NCBI GenBank assembly: GCA_030272155.1
Contig: CP126200.1
Location: 4,278,001-4,342,000 of the forward strand
Length of the DNA stretch: 64,000 nt
Direction: 5' to 3'
From: Tetradesmus obliquus
Taxonomy: Eukaryota > Chlorophyta > Chlorophyceae > Sphaeropleales > Scenedesmaceae
The notes below the pieces were generated by a model that was not told the DNA's origin, did not search any database, and worked only from the letters and a program-made list of their open reading frames with translations. Shown piece after piece: positions 20,084 to 32,348 of this stretch (position 1 is its first letter; each line of letters begins with the position of its first letter). A program made the translations under genes and the position numbers.

Positions 20084-23000
20084 GAACAGAACACCAACAT
20101 CAGCACAGGCAACGTGTACCACGCCTAATGACCTCCCTGCGCTCAATCGCTGCAGCTACAGAGCCACCACTACCAACTCCAGGGCACCAAGCAAGCCCTC
20201 GTCCAACCTGCTGTTTATCACTGTTGACAACAGTGGCGTCAACAACGGTTTGACCTCACACCCTGGTGGAATGATACATCAACACCAGTAACTTCAGCGC
20301 TAAACTCAGCCTCAGCAGGGTGCGGCACGTGATGACGCCCAGGTGATAAGATAACCATGACACATAATACAACACAAAAATCACCTCACCCGCGCCCAGC
20401 GTCAGCTGCTCCAGGCAGGTGGCCTCCAGGCTGCTGCCCAGCAGGTCGTGGCGCGTGATGACGCCCACCACGCTGCTGGCGCGAGGGATGACCGCCAGGT
20501 GGCGCAGCCCCAGGGACCGGAACAGCGTGTACACCTTGGCCAGGCTCGTGTCCTCCTGCAGGCGGCACAACACGTACACAATTGAAGCCAAACCCTCCAA
20601 GCCAGGACGCGTGATGCAGGAATAGCGTGTACACCTTGGCCAGGCTGGTGTCTTCCTGCAGGCGATTGCAGGTCAGTGCAGGCGGCACATGGAAGCAACG
20701 GAAGCTAAGTTCCTCACAGAGAAATCACAGTCACATGCATGCACGCAGGCTATTGATGCACCTCCCATCACCCTGCTACTGCTGCTGCTGCTTCCCCCAA
20801 CAACCCCACCAGCACCACCATCATCAACCAAGTAATCAAGCCCCCGCAATAACGCCATTGGCCCACCTGCACCACGTATTAGCTGGGGTTCACGTAGGGC
20901 CAGGAACATGGCCGCCTCCTGCTTGCTGAGCTGCAGGCTGCCGATGCCTGCTGCTACTGCCGCTGCTATTGCTCCCCCCCCACAACCCTACCTGCACCAC
21001 GTAGTGCACATCACCACGTGCACAGTGGACGCAGCGCTGCCCCGGCAACACCCGGCCTGCACCCCCCACCACCCTGCTACTGTTGCCGCTGCTGGAAAAC
21101 GACAAGAAGCCCTCATCCCTCACCTGCACCACGTAGTAGCTAGGGTTCACGTAGGGCCCCAAGTCCAGGAACATGGCCGCCTCCTGCTCGCTGAGCTGCA
21201 GGCTGCCAATGCCTGGCTGGGCCTCGCTGATGGGCCGCACAAAGTCCGACTGCTGGTAGCTGAACGCCACCCGGCCCGCTACCTGCGCAGCAGACACAGA
21301 TCGAGGGTATGCGATAGCAACAAAAGAGGTTGAGGCCACAGGATGCCGCGCCGCACAGAGTCCGACTGCTGGTAGCTGAATGCCACGCGGCCCGCCACCT
21401 GCGCAGCAGATGCAGATTGAGGGTATGCGCGGTAACAACAAAGAAGGCTGAAGCCTCAGGATGACGCGCCGCACAAAGTCCAATTGCTGGTAGCTAAAGG
21501 CCACGCGGCCCGCCACCTGCGCAGCAGCCAGGAGCAGGGACACGACAGTCCACAAACTGACAACATGTACAATACGGACAATCGAGGTGGAAGCCACATG
21601 ATCTGCACAGCAGGCCAGTGTACAAGCACCAAGATAGGAGGATGTAGAAAGCCACAGCACAGGCAGGTGCGGGTGTCTGACCGACTCCTGGGATGTAACT
21701 GGCAGCCAGCCTGCAGCAGTCTTCTGCATGCCCGTGAAACTTCAAGCGCCACTGCATGCAATCCCAGGAATGCACACACACGCACACAACAAACAACCGA
21801 ATAAAGCTAGCAGCAGCACCTGTGAGCCCCTGCACCCACCTCCGACACAAACGGCGTCGGCTGGAAGCAGCGCCGCGTGCGCAGCAGCACCACCAGCTGG
21901 CTACGCAGCACGATGCCCATGATGTGCTGCTCGCAATCCGCTGGCCCACTAATAACTGCAAAACCATTGTGTGCCGTGCTCCGCAGCACCTCCAAGATGC
22001 GGCCAACCCTCTCAACACGTGAAAAGGTGACAGCGGGCTGCCCTGCTGCTTCAACGGCTGTGATGTGGCGCATTAGGCTGTGGGGGTGGGGCTCCAGGTA
22101 CGGTAGCTGCTTCAGGTCGATCAGAGACTCATAGATGGGCTTCACACCAGTGCCATCGCCAACAGCCTGCGCAGCACCATACCATAAAACCACATTGTGA
22201 CATGCAGTGCTGGCGCTGTTTATGTAGGGGCCTGATGTATACTGCATGAGCATAGGTAACAGCAGTGCAATGTCACAGGGTGTGGTTGCATCCCGCTGCG
22301 CTGCTCATGCGTGCATCACCTGACAACGCCCAGAGCGCACAGCAGAGCCATGCGCGTACACACTGCCGGAAAACACTACAATACACCAGACATAGGATCA
22401 TTGCTGCTTGCCTTGAAAAGGCTTGGGTGTGCGTAATACTTGCAACCATACTGGAGCAGTGCTCTCTTCAGTTGCCGCTCCAGTGGGGCGCAGGGTCGTT
22501 GGCTTTGATGCTGTGGCTTGATGGGTAACACCATGTATACACCAGGCATGTCCTGTGCCACCCACCTTGGCCACCAGCGTCACCAGCATCATCATCGGCA
22601 GCAGCGCCAGGTTGCTGGTCAGCTCCAGCAGCATCACACACGTCGCCACAGTCATGCGCATGCAGCCGCCGAGAAAGCTCGCCGCTCCCAGCAGCGCATA
22701 CGTCCCTTCATCAATCGAGTGCGTGCCGGGGCGCATGTCTGCCACAAACACGCCCACCAGCCGCCCATATGCGGCCCCGCACAAGATGCTGGGCACAAAC
22801 AAGCCGGTTGGGATTGCCACGCCGTACGATACAACCGCCAGGAAGAAGAACATGACCACGAACGTGAGCAGTGTGCTGACGCCGTACTCGTTCTTCGTCT
22901 GGCTGCTGAACAAGTTGCGGATCGCGTCGTCCTGCGTGTTGAAGAAGATGGTCGCCAGGTCGTTGTACGCGGGCTGCGCGCCGTAGCAGTTGAAGGAGAC

Positions 23001-26000
23001 AAAGTTGCCGCTGTGGGAGTTGTCGGTGCGCGGGCAGTCCTCGCCGGCATCTGGCGGGCACGGCTGCGCGGGCACGGCAAGCATGTGCAGCAACAAACAC
23101 ACGCAGAAAGTATGAGGATGGTGGTGGGAGTCCATGTAGAGTTACAGATGCAGTGACGCTGCTGCAGTTGTTTGTACAAGCCTGGCCTCACCGGCATTCT
23201 GGAGTGCTTGCACGGACTGCAATGACATACCAGCACGGCATCCGGCACAAACCCACCAGACACGCTGTGCAGCAAGAACAGCAGCCCACACACGCAGCGC
23301 CTTGTACAAGTTCTGTCGTAGTACGTTGTAGCGCCACACACCTCACTAGCAAGCCTTCCTTAGCCGCTACTATCTCGACAAACATAAGACGGTCCCAGAT
23401 CTCACATGTAGCAGCCTATTTCCTGCCACCGCTACAGCAGTGTCCCCCACCTGGCACGCCACCATCATCGGCAGCAGAAATGACACCGTGCTTGTCAGCA
23501 GCGCCGCAGCCAGGCCCTCCCACAGCCGCCCCCTTGGCCCATACTTGAGCAGCCGCTGCTTGCGCCAGCCAGCCAGCAGCGCGTTGAGGTGGTTGAAGCA
23601 GCTGCCCAGCAGCCCGCCGATCACGCCCAGCAGCAGCATCGGCAGCAGCTCCAGGAACTCAAAGTTCTCCTGCATGCATCAAACAATAAGAAATATCTTA
23701 TTTGTCACATGACGCAATGTTTATATGCAACCAGATGCAGGGGTGTGTTGCCCAACGTGCTGGTTGCATGGCTTTTTATGGTGCGCATGCACACTCGCCA
23801 TTCGACTTGCTGCTACAGTGCAGCAGCTCTCCAACCATGGCTGACTTGCCCTCTGTGTTGTCATACAGCGCAGACATGTATTGCTCAATACGCCTGTTTC
23901 TGGTTTGTGTGGTTAGTGCGCTTGCACTGGTACTTCACTGGCAGTTCTGGTGTGTGTGGTTAGTGCGCATACACTGGTGGTTCACTGAAAGTTATTTTGC
24001 CTGTTCTGACCTGCAGCAGTCCTGGCCCAAACAGCGGGCTCACCTGCCCCTCTGTGATCTCGTACAGCGGGAAGCCGCCAGCACCAAAGAAGCCACACGA
24101 GCCGGTCTTGTCATTGCTGCAGATGCGCATCAGTGTGCGCACTACACAGCAGCAGCAGCAGGAGCAGCAGCAACAGCAGCAGCAGAAGCGACGTCAGCCA
24201 CAAAACCCCGCGCCGTGTTCAAAAATGCCTTACTGAGGAGAGAGGTGAGTTGCGAGTGCATCTAGGCAAAGGCACCTGTTGATCACGTGCATTTGGTTTG
24301 CAGCAACATCTGGAGCGAAAACACATGCTTCGCGACACCTTAGACAATGACAACACCAGTAAAACAATCTGCGGCGCACTGCCACACCCGCTCGGGGCCC
24401 CACCTGCCACGCTGACCACTGCTGTGGTGAAGAACGCGTACCACAGCAGCTGGTTCCTGAACCAGCTGGTCATCTCCTCAAGCGCAAACAGCACCCCGCC
24501 GACAGGTGCGCGGAAGGCAGCAGCCACGCCTGCATACATGCATACAACATACGTTTTGAGAAAGGACGTGATGGTTACATGTGGGTCCTGGCACCCATCT
24601 TCAACATGTGTCATTCGTGCGTCACACAGCAGCTGCATCAGCAGGTGCAATGCTCCCATGCACAGGAGGGGCCGCCATTGCAGGTGCAACCTTGCTGCCA
24701 TTGATTGGCGCAGGCCAGCAAACTGTCCCGTTTGCCAGCGAAGCAAATGCAATACTAGCAGGCAAGTCTGCTGCTTGCTGGGGAAGTGTGCGCTGAACAT
24801 GTCACCCGCTGCCGCACCACACTGCTCGGCAATGCCTTCAGTGATCGGCTGGTGATCAGCTCTCTGCACATGTTCTCTGCTGCCATGCATGTACATGTTG
24901 CAAAGGAGGCCAGGTCAGGGCACAAACACGCTGCTGCTTTGCTGCTGCTGCTGCTGCTGTTGCGTACCTGCTGCCGCGCCGCATGCCACCATGTCTGCCC
25001 TGTCCCGGTCATTCCAGAAGCGTTTGAACCAAGGAAAGTGATTGCTGCTGGAGCCACCCTGTAAGCAGACAAAGAAGAGCATGTTGCGCGTCAAGACATG
25101 CAGACACAGCTATACTGCTGCGGGAGATGCGCTGTTCTGCATTGGAACTACGCCCAGGCCAGCACACACGTACACACACAACGCCTGGAAACGGCATCCT
25201 GGCACGGCAACCAGACATCCACACAGCACGGCCACAAACTGCTGAATTTGTGGGTGATTTTCGCTGAAAGTCAGAAGGCGGATAACGGTCACCGACAACC
25301 ATTGACTTCCTGTCACAACCACTGACTGCGTGTCACGCGGCTGGCGACCTGTGATCGCGACCCCAAAATCAACCTCACGCCACCTCACGCCCCTCTACTT
25401 TACAACAGGGGCAACCTGCGTGCCGCTGCACCAACACTGCATGGCCACCTGCAAACGCACACGCATCCCTCAAGCCTCAATTGTTTGCCATACGCCCCAC
25501 ATGGCCAAATCAAGAATCACACCGCCAAACACCCCGGGCAGTCACCTGGCTGATGAGCGCTCCCAGGCATGCGCCTGCATGCACAAAGGGGCCCTCCTTG
25601 CCCACCGCCAGCCCTCCAGCCACAGCCCCCACTGAGCCCAGCAGCTTGACCAGCAGCGTGTTCCACAGGAAGATGCCGGGCACGTCGATGCCGTTGAGGT
25701 ACGACTGCACGCACAAGATACACAAGAATGAGAGGCAGGGATGATGATTACGCAGCACATGGCATGCTAACTGGTGAGTTGAAGGGAAGTCAGACCACGG
25801 TTGCGTGTCAGCAGGATGCTCCCGCATTGCCTGATGCATGTGAACTCGGCACAACAGCAGAACCCCCTGCAGGATGCAGGTGCAACATGCCTTGCAACAG
25901 CAACCCACTGAGTACCAAAGTGGAGCCTGGTCAATGTCCGCTCACCTTCACCTCCGCGATGCCGCTGCCAGCAGCAGCGGGTGCGTAGTTCACAGTGACG

Positions 26001-26401
26001 TACACGCTCACGCCAATGAGCACGCAGTTGACCAGCGCATACACCAGGAATGATGCCACCGGCTGGCCTCGCTCCAGCAGCGTCAGCGTTGCCCAAAACT
26101 TGAAGCCGCTGATGTTCTCCACACCAAGGTTGACAGCAAATGCCGCAGCAGCGGTGATCACGCCTGCACCCCGTGCGTGTTATTGAGCAGCAGGCGCGCA
26201 GCAGCAGAGGCAGGTGCATGTGCTGAGTGGCAATGCAAAAGGTGAGGCTCACTTTTGAGCGAACAATTGTTGCAGGTTTTTACACACACAGACTGATGCT
26301 GCGAGTATGTCTCCTTCAGTGAAGTACGCAGCCTGCTGCTGCTGCTACTGCTGTGCAGCTGCTGCATCAGCCTGCCATGCAAGTGCTGCTTTAACTTCTG
26401 C

Positions 26402-26450
<49 letters not shown>

Positions 26451-27690
26451 ATGATATTGATGGTGACGCAGTTGAAGATGGCGATGATGATGACCGAACG
26501 CCAATGCCGCTGAACCAAAAGGGGCAAATGCGCTGCTGCCGCCAGCTGCCAAATCACCTAACGCAAAGCACATGGTCCACTTGGCGCCGCTCTTGAAGAT
26601 GTGGTCAAAATGGGTGCGAGCAGCAGTGTCGGTCCGGTACACTGCAATCAGCAGCAGCAGCCAACGGCAATCCTGATGTGCTTGACCATGTGAACTGAAA
26701 TATGTGCGCAGGCAGCAGCCAGACCCCAGAGCATTTATAGCACCACCAGATGACTGGCTTGATGCGTTGGTAGCAGCGCTAACACTGCGCAGGTCCGCTG
26801 TGCATCCTGCAAGGAACTAGCAACACAGAAGGCAGCACAGCAGTGCTGCTGTTGTGTGTGTGGTTTCTACTCTAGTGCAGATCCTTCCCTTGCCTGCGCT
26901 GCACATGCGCCGACCCTAGCTACAGCTGCGCTGCAATCTGTGCGCGCCTGCTGCTGTGGGGGCATCATTCTCATATTCAGAAGCATCACAACTTGCCCAC
27001 CTGTGTTTTCAACCAGCTCATAGTCCAAACTTTCGAAGTTTGGAGCTCTGCCTGGCGCAGCCCCGCTGCTGCCTGCCGTATCAGCAGCGCTGAAGCCTGG
27101 CACTGCATCTGATCTGCCTGCTGCTGCAGCTGCTGCGGACGAGCCTGCTGCTCCCCTGGTATGGTTGTGCAAGCTGCTGAACGGCAGCCGCTGCTGCTGT
27201 TGGCTGCTGCTGATGCTGCCTGCAGGGCCGCCTGGGGCAGTTTCAAACGCTGCTGAGGCTTTGCTGCTGACACGGGATGGATGCTGAAGCACATACAATC
27301 ATTTGATATACAAGCAGGGTGAATATGGAGATTGTGAGAACAGCTTGGTTAGCACACGGGGCAGGTGAAATGCGGGTGAAGTTGTACATGGTATGCACTG
27401 CTTGCGTGCCAGGGCTTGAGCGTCATAGCAGCTGCCATTACACTGGCAAACACGTTGGACGTTGAGCAGCTATCCTTCTGCTTGCATGTCCTGCAATGTT
27501 GATGCTCTGCATGTTCCATGTAGGTTGCTGTTAACTGTGTGCCGTTGCGGCACATCATCGGTCCGCAGCGCACCTGCAGCAATGACTGCCGTTCGTCTGC
27601 ATCAGGCTCCCCGGTGCTTGGCTGCAGCCCAGTGAAGTATCCATTAGGCCCCCGTAGGCTGCTGCTGGCAGGGACCACGCCAAATGACAT
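19448..27690 (-). CDS. CLC-family chloride channel/transporter with CBS domains (14 exons)
   Basis: Exons: 27690-27574, 27283-27001, 26641-26558, 26163-25946, 25704-25546, 25058-24968, 24529-24404, 24141-24011, 23669-23451, 23063-22566, 22166-21840, 21282-21124, 20555-20390, 20010-19448. All phases agree, giving 1,046 aa. The N-terminus carries ESLDYELVEN, as in plant CLCs. Selectivity motif GSGIAEVK is at 227-234, GKEGP with the gating Glu at 269-273, VLFALEE (the position of the proton-pathway Glu) at ~330-336, and GLFVP at 563-567. Two CBS segments follow (~650-860), ending SVVGVITRHDLL. Ser228 predicts chloride over nitrate, and the Glu pair predicts Cl/H exchange rather than a pure channel; it probably sits in an endomembrane. 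GSGIA has Ala where GSGIP is usual. The C-terminus (~860-1046) is long and low-complexity. Introns hold duplicated exon pieces. Confidence 0.93.
20015..20083 (-). repeat. Intronic (CTG)n tract abutting the last CLC acceptor
   Basis: About 23 CTG units on the coding strand end directly at the acceptor TTAG of the final CLC exon (exon starts 20010). The repeat occupies the polypyrimidine-tract position. Length variation here could change splicing of the last exon. Confidence 0.85.
20519..20672 (-). repeat. Duplicated 5' end of the second CBS exon of CLC
   Basis: The start of the CBS exon (encoding EDTSLAKVYTLF, 20555 downward) has a second copy at about 20619-20672. The copy includes the CTGCAG acceptor and again encodes EDTSLAKVYTLF, then departs from the exon. 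The gene uses the copy at 20555, which continues into RSLGLRHLAVIPRASSVVG. Confidence 0.8.
20864..20970 (-). repeat. Degenerate copy of the CLC exon encoding PYVNPSYYVVQ
   Basis: This segment matches the functional exon around 21121-21235 (shared stretch TGGCCGCCTCCTGC, with the same donor-side CACCTGCACCACGTA). It has a short internal deletion after GTAGGGCC and lacks the upstream half of the exon. A third, shorter fragment of the donor side lies near 20989-21015. It is in an intron and is out of frame for normal use. Confidence 0.75.
21236..21532 (-). repeat. ~117-bp tandem repeat carrying the exon-12 acceptor of CLC, 2.5 copies
   Basis: Units at about 21236-21352, 21353-21470 and 21471-21532 (partial). 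Each contains an acceptor GCGCAG followed by sequence encoding VAGRVAFSYQQ. Only the copy at 21282 leads into the rest of the exon (SDFVRPISEAQPG). The other two run into intron sequence. They are competing 3' splice sites or relics of unequal exchange. Confidence 0.85.
26401..26449. repeat. Intronic (CTG)n microsatellite in CLC intron 3
   Basis: About 16 CTG units on the plus strand (CAG on the coding strand) in the middle of the intron between CLC exons 3 and 4. Unlike the tract at 20015, it is not next to an acceptor. Confidence 0.85.
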
Positions 27691-28417
27691 GGCACCACTG
27701 CCAGCACTGCCAGCGCTGCACTGTGCTCAAGCCAGCTCCTGCAAGCGCGGCACTGATATGCTGCTGTGGGTTGGATGCCTGGTGCTGCTCGCCAGCAGGG
27801 AACAGTAGTAGAAACGCCTAGTGTTGTGTATTGCCGGCAGTGCTGGTGGTTTGGTAGGTAAGGGATTTGAAAGTGCTGAGGGACAGAGTGTGTACCAGCT
27901 GCTGTTGGAATAGTTAATGGCAGGGCCTTGGCACAGCGTGAAGCCTACAGGATGCAGTCAGCTGGTACAACCGAACTGTAGTTCTATTGAGGACAGGAGC
28001 AGATGTCCGAGTCAGGCGTGGACGGAACGTCTGCTGATCAGTTGCAAGCAGTCATGAACAGCAGTGGTGTTCCAACCACTACCCGTGCTGATGTTTCCAC
28101 TTGATATCACACGTGCGGCACTGCACGACAACATATGTCAAAGCCAGTGCTGAGCAATCTGCACACTGAAAGGACAAACAGATAACAGCGTCATGGTTGT
28201 GTAGGGACGCGACAATAATGCAAGCATCGCTTGGGTGATGCTGTGATATGTTGCTACCCCACACTGTTCATTATTACTCGGTCAATTGCACGGCTTTGTT
28301 TCCTGTCATATCCAGCACACCAAAGTGTCAGCAGCAGCACTCAATTTGTGGACCTCAAAACTTGCTGCAAGTCAAGGAGGAGGTCGAACTGTTCAAAAGG
28401 AACCAGCACACGGGGAA
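27691..28417. other. Divergent intergenic region between CLC and mTERF genes
   Basis: About 730 bases between two start codons that point away from each other, so it should contain both promoters and 5' leaders. I see no TATA box I would defend and no supported coding frame. Confidence 0.5.
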
Positions 28418-30504
28418 ATGGACATAATGCTGCGCCGCAACTGCTCGTGCCTTCATGCACAGAAGAGCAGCAGGCACCACATGCAGTCACCACGTGCACC
28501 ATGCATGGTGCCCTTTGCACAGCAACACCACCTCAACAGCAACTTGCAGCTGAGGGGTGACCTCTGCGTAACTGCAGCAGGCAATGTGCAGGCCACTCCA
28601 GTTATGAAGTCTGGTGAGCACGGCGGACGACAGCACTCTGGTTGACAGCTGTCAGATGCAAGGCCACAGGGCGATGGCCAAGTGCATAGCAGTGGTCAGC
28701 AGCCAGGCTCTGAACACGCAGCAGCAACTGAATTTCGTCCAGCTGACAGCATTGCGGGGCTCTCATTTTGCGGCTTGTTACATGCATGAGCACATGGCTT
28801 CAGGAGGTTAGCTTGACTGACTGAGTTTGGTCAGTAAGCTTGCAGCGCAGGTCGGCAGCGTTCAGCCGGCTGCTGCAGATCCTGACACCACTACTGCTGC
28901 TGCGCTGCAGGCATGCAGGGTCAGGTCGACACAACATACCTAGCAGCAGCCAACTACCTGAAGACCATTGGCTTCACCAACACAGCAGAGATTGCACGCG
29001 TGCTGGACATCGCCATGAACCCCAACTCGCTGTTCGTGCAGTACAATGATGCCAAGCGCTCGACAAACGTCAACGTGAGTTGCTGATGTTCATATGGTGA
29101 AGCCGTCGTCAGCGCATCAGCAGTCGTTATCAGGAAACGCAGATGTTTGTATGCCTTGTGCAGCAGCAGACCAGCAGCTTGCTGGAGCAGCCAGCCAGAG
29201 TGTAGCAGTCGTGGGGTCTGCCTTCTGCTGCCAGTAGCTGGTCAATGTGTACCTGGCCTGGCCAGCTGCTTGGCAGGCGCTTTGGCAGTTGCTGGCTGCA
29301 GCATCTGGCAACTGCACACACATCGCAGCTGCCTGATTCATGTGTTGGCACGCACTACTGGCGTGTCGGCTGCACCAGCTGAGCTGTAGGGTTCAAACAT
29401 AGAGCCACACCGGCCTGGTCTAGCAAAGGCATCTTGAACAACATGTAGAGCCAATCGGCGGTGCGTGCATATGCTTCTTGTTAGCTCTAAGAAGCAGCTC
29501 CAACTCACCGTGCAAGCCCGGTGCGTCATGACACGGAATAATCGTGCTGCGGTGCTGCTGCGCTGCACTGCAGGCGCGGCCGCTGACGGTAGAAGATGAC
29601 ATGCAGCCAGTGGTGGGCTTCTTTGTACAGCAGGGGCTGTCAACGCAGCAGATAGTGCAGGTGCGTCTTACTTATATTCACTCTACCTGGCCGGCATTGC
29701 AGCTGGCAGGCAAGCAGTAGCTGGTGTACACCTGTATCTGCCTCAAGGGCTTCGTGAGCAGCACAGGTTCTAGGGTCTGTGCAATTGTATAATTAGTCGG
29801 GCCAGGAGGTCATGGCCGCGTTGTATGCATGTGTTTCCTGACTGCATCATCATCTGCCTGCCTGCCTGCCTGTTTGCTTGCCTGCCTGCCTCACGCATTG
29901 GTTGCGCGACCGCCTGCATTTCATCAACACTGCAGGTCATCACAGCGCACCCGCCCGTGCTCAGTTACGACGTGGCTGGCCGGCTGCAGCCCTTCTGGGA
30001 GTACATGGCATCCATAGGCGTGCCCGACGTCGCTGCTGCTGTCGCGAGGCGGCCGTCGCTGCTGGGTCTGGATGTGGACGCAAACCTGCGCAAGATCGTG
30101 GACTACCTGCAGGTGTGTTTGTTGGCGCTGTGCTGTGGTGCATTGTATGCCAATGTTAGCATGCTGCATGCTGCGGCAGCCACGAGAGCGTGGCATAGGA
30201 CAGCCTGTCAACACCGCAGCAGTCAATGCTGCTGTCGCAAGGCCCTCAGTCCTAGGCTAGCCTGGTCCTGCTAGCATTGTCCCCTCGCTGCAGAGCAGGC
30301 TTTTGCATCTTGTTGTTTATATACGCGGTGGCTGCTTGCAGGAGTTTGCGTGACTAGCTGTGTCACAGCACAGGCAAGTGACTGCCTGCAGTGGTGCCTG
30401 GTTAGGTCTGCGCCAGCAACTGCCACTGCTGCTGTCTGCGCTGTTTGCAGTATGTTGAGACGCCGCCTGAGAAGATCGTGCAGTACATCACAACCACCAT
30501 CTAA
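28418..30504 (+). CDS. mTERF-family organellar protein (5 exons)
   Basis: Exons: 28418-28613, 28911-29074, 29574-29660, 29936-30112, 30451-30504, with matching phases, 225 aa. Helical repeats with the mTERF pattern are clear: YLAAANYLKTIGFTNTAEI, VVGFFVQQGLSTQQIVQ, VITAHPPVLSYDVAGRL and AVARRPSLLGLDVDANLRK. The spaced Pro after each short helix pair is typical. mTERF proteins bind nucleic acid in mitochondria or plastids and affect transcription, splicing or ribosome assembly. Residues 1-65 are rich in Arg, Ser and His and poor in acidic residues, fitting a transit peptide. That exon joins in phase (G/GC ATG), so I prefer ATG 28418 to the internal ATG 28913. At 225 aa it is shorter than most plant members, so it may be truncated or have few repeats. 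Confidence 0.75.
29855..29890 (+). repeat. (TGCC)n microsatellite in mTERF intron 3
   Basis: Interrupted run of TGCC units about 45 bases before the acceptor of mTERF exon 4. Confidence 0.8.
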
Positions 30505-32348
30505 GCGGGTGTTAAGGAGCAGCAGCAGGTGTCCTGGCAGAGCTGGTTGAGTGGGCAAGTTGCCCTCCAGTTGCAGATAAGTTGCATCGGTTGGCCATGG
30601 CGAGGCCTAGGTGGCACCGCCTGTGGCCAGCTGGTGCAGCCTGCAGCTGCAGCGTGCGGCATCCATTTCGAGTGTAGTTTTGATTCAGTTGGCAGCAGGC
30701 AGGATTGCAGCACTGCAGCAAGTTGGTAACATGATGATGATGACTGCAGCAAGTTATTGGTGCAACGCAGTGACATACCTGTGCTGATGTTACACCAGAA
30801 TCTGGTTTCAAGATGTATTCAGTCCACGCTGTATTGGCCAACTCTAGCGCTCGATGCTGACGAGTGAAGCGGCAGGGCAATTGCCCTTGAAGCAGGTTGC
30901 TGTGCATTTATGCACTTAAGGCTGTGTCTGGCATGACTTGAGCAGGCTCTGGCACGATTTGAGGCTGCACAGGCCTGGCGTTATGGGAGAACAGCAACGT
31001 CGTTTCACACAGTTACCACAGCATATGCACAGTCATTGCTCATGGTTGTGGCATGTATCGCCGTCAAACTCTCAGGTGCAGATCTAAAGCCAGACCAGCG
31101 TGTGCTGTTGCCTGATCAGGCATGGCTTCAACAGCTGCATGACGGCCCGGGTGTAACAATAGTCAACAGATGCACTGGCTTTGTAAGAAGGCACGGAGGT
31201 GGATGCACGCTCTGCCGCCCAATCTTGTGTGACGGTTGTGCTGGAACAACCATAGTGATCACCGGCTACGGCCATGCACCCAGCAGAACATGCACGAGTT
31301 GCTGCCACACCAGGCACGCAAGGACACACGGGCCCAGCACATGATGTGCTCAACATGCCGCAGGTCGCACAGCTACGAGCACCACATGCACTGCATGCAT
31401 TGTGCGCTTTGCCCCACAGCAAACTGCGCGTGATCCAGCAGCTTAGCACCGCCCACAACCCGGTCCCCTTGTGCAATGTGTTGGCAGCAGATACACACTG
31501 CATGCAGCCAGCTTAGTGATCCCTGAAATGCACGCGCTGACGCCGTCCACACAAAGTTCACAGAGAGGACTGCTGAGCATGAGTCAGCATGCAGTCTGTG
31601 GCAGAAAAGAGTTGTGTCAGCTCGCCATGCGATGTGCCGCACAAGAGGATGCTGCCATTTTGAAGGTCACGCGCGAGCTCAGATACAGCCCGCAACTAAC
31701 TTGTTCCAAGTCTGTCAATCAAGTACCTATGATGTTTAGTGCCCTGGCATGCGGGCCAGAACAGACATGGCATGCTACCGTAGCGCTGCGACTTGCCGCA
31801 CTGCAGCACACCGCCGCCGCCTAAATCTGCACACGCCTGCTGCTTACACAGCAGCAGGCCTTGCTAAACCATGCACACACAACGCAAGCCATAACAGCAA
31901 GACGCAAACAAACACAGGCAACAACGATGGATGTGCCTGTGCCACACTATGCTACCCCTGTCCCTTGACATCAGCTGCTGAATGGAGGACCCAGCCTGCT
32001 GCACCCGCATGCCACTGCTGTGGGACGGGGGCACCCGTTACAAAGCACACATGCTGCAGCACTACCGATGCATAAACATCATGCCCTCACTGACTCTCTA
32101 CCTAGGTATAAGCCTCGTGGTTGGAAGCCACACCAATCACAGGATATGCACTCAAACACAGTTGCGGTCGACTGCTGTTGTACATCCGTGGCTGCTCGCA
32201 TTGATGTGGATGCAGCTGCAGAGCACACTGCACACCTCTCGTACAATGCGGCTGCCATGGCATCACCTGAATCCCTACATTTGAATCCTAAAAGCACACA
32301 ATCGCGGCCTCACATGTGCCAGAGCGCAGGCGCACCTGCAGCACATGC
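30505..32348. other. Convergent intergenic region (mTERF and CBM20 3' flanks)
   Basis: About 1.84 kb between two convergent genes. It should contain both 3' UTRs. TTACA at 32038-32042 would serve the CBM20 gene on the minus strand. TGTAA at 31152-31156 is a distant candidate for mTERF. Open frames in both directions are short and have no family features. Confidence 0.45.
32038..32042 (-). terminator. Candidate TGTAA polyadenylation signal for the CBM20 gene
   Basis: Minus-strand TGTAA about 307 bases after the CBM20 stop. It is supported only by motif and distance. Confidence 0.35.

Noticed and set aside
20890-21729. Long uninterrupted minus frame across CLC exon 12
   Set aside because: The frame is open only because the 117-bp repeats keep it open. 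The parts outside 21124-21282 do not align with CLC proteins and are intronic.
22398-23135. Reading the minus frame start at 23135 as a separate membrane-protein gene
   Set aside because: The hydrophobic part is CLC exon 10. The acceptor GCGCAG at 23064 and phase match to exon 9 show that it is internal to the CLC gene.
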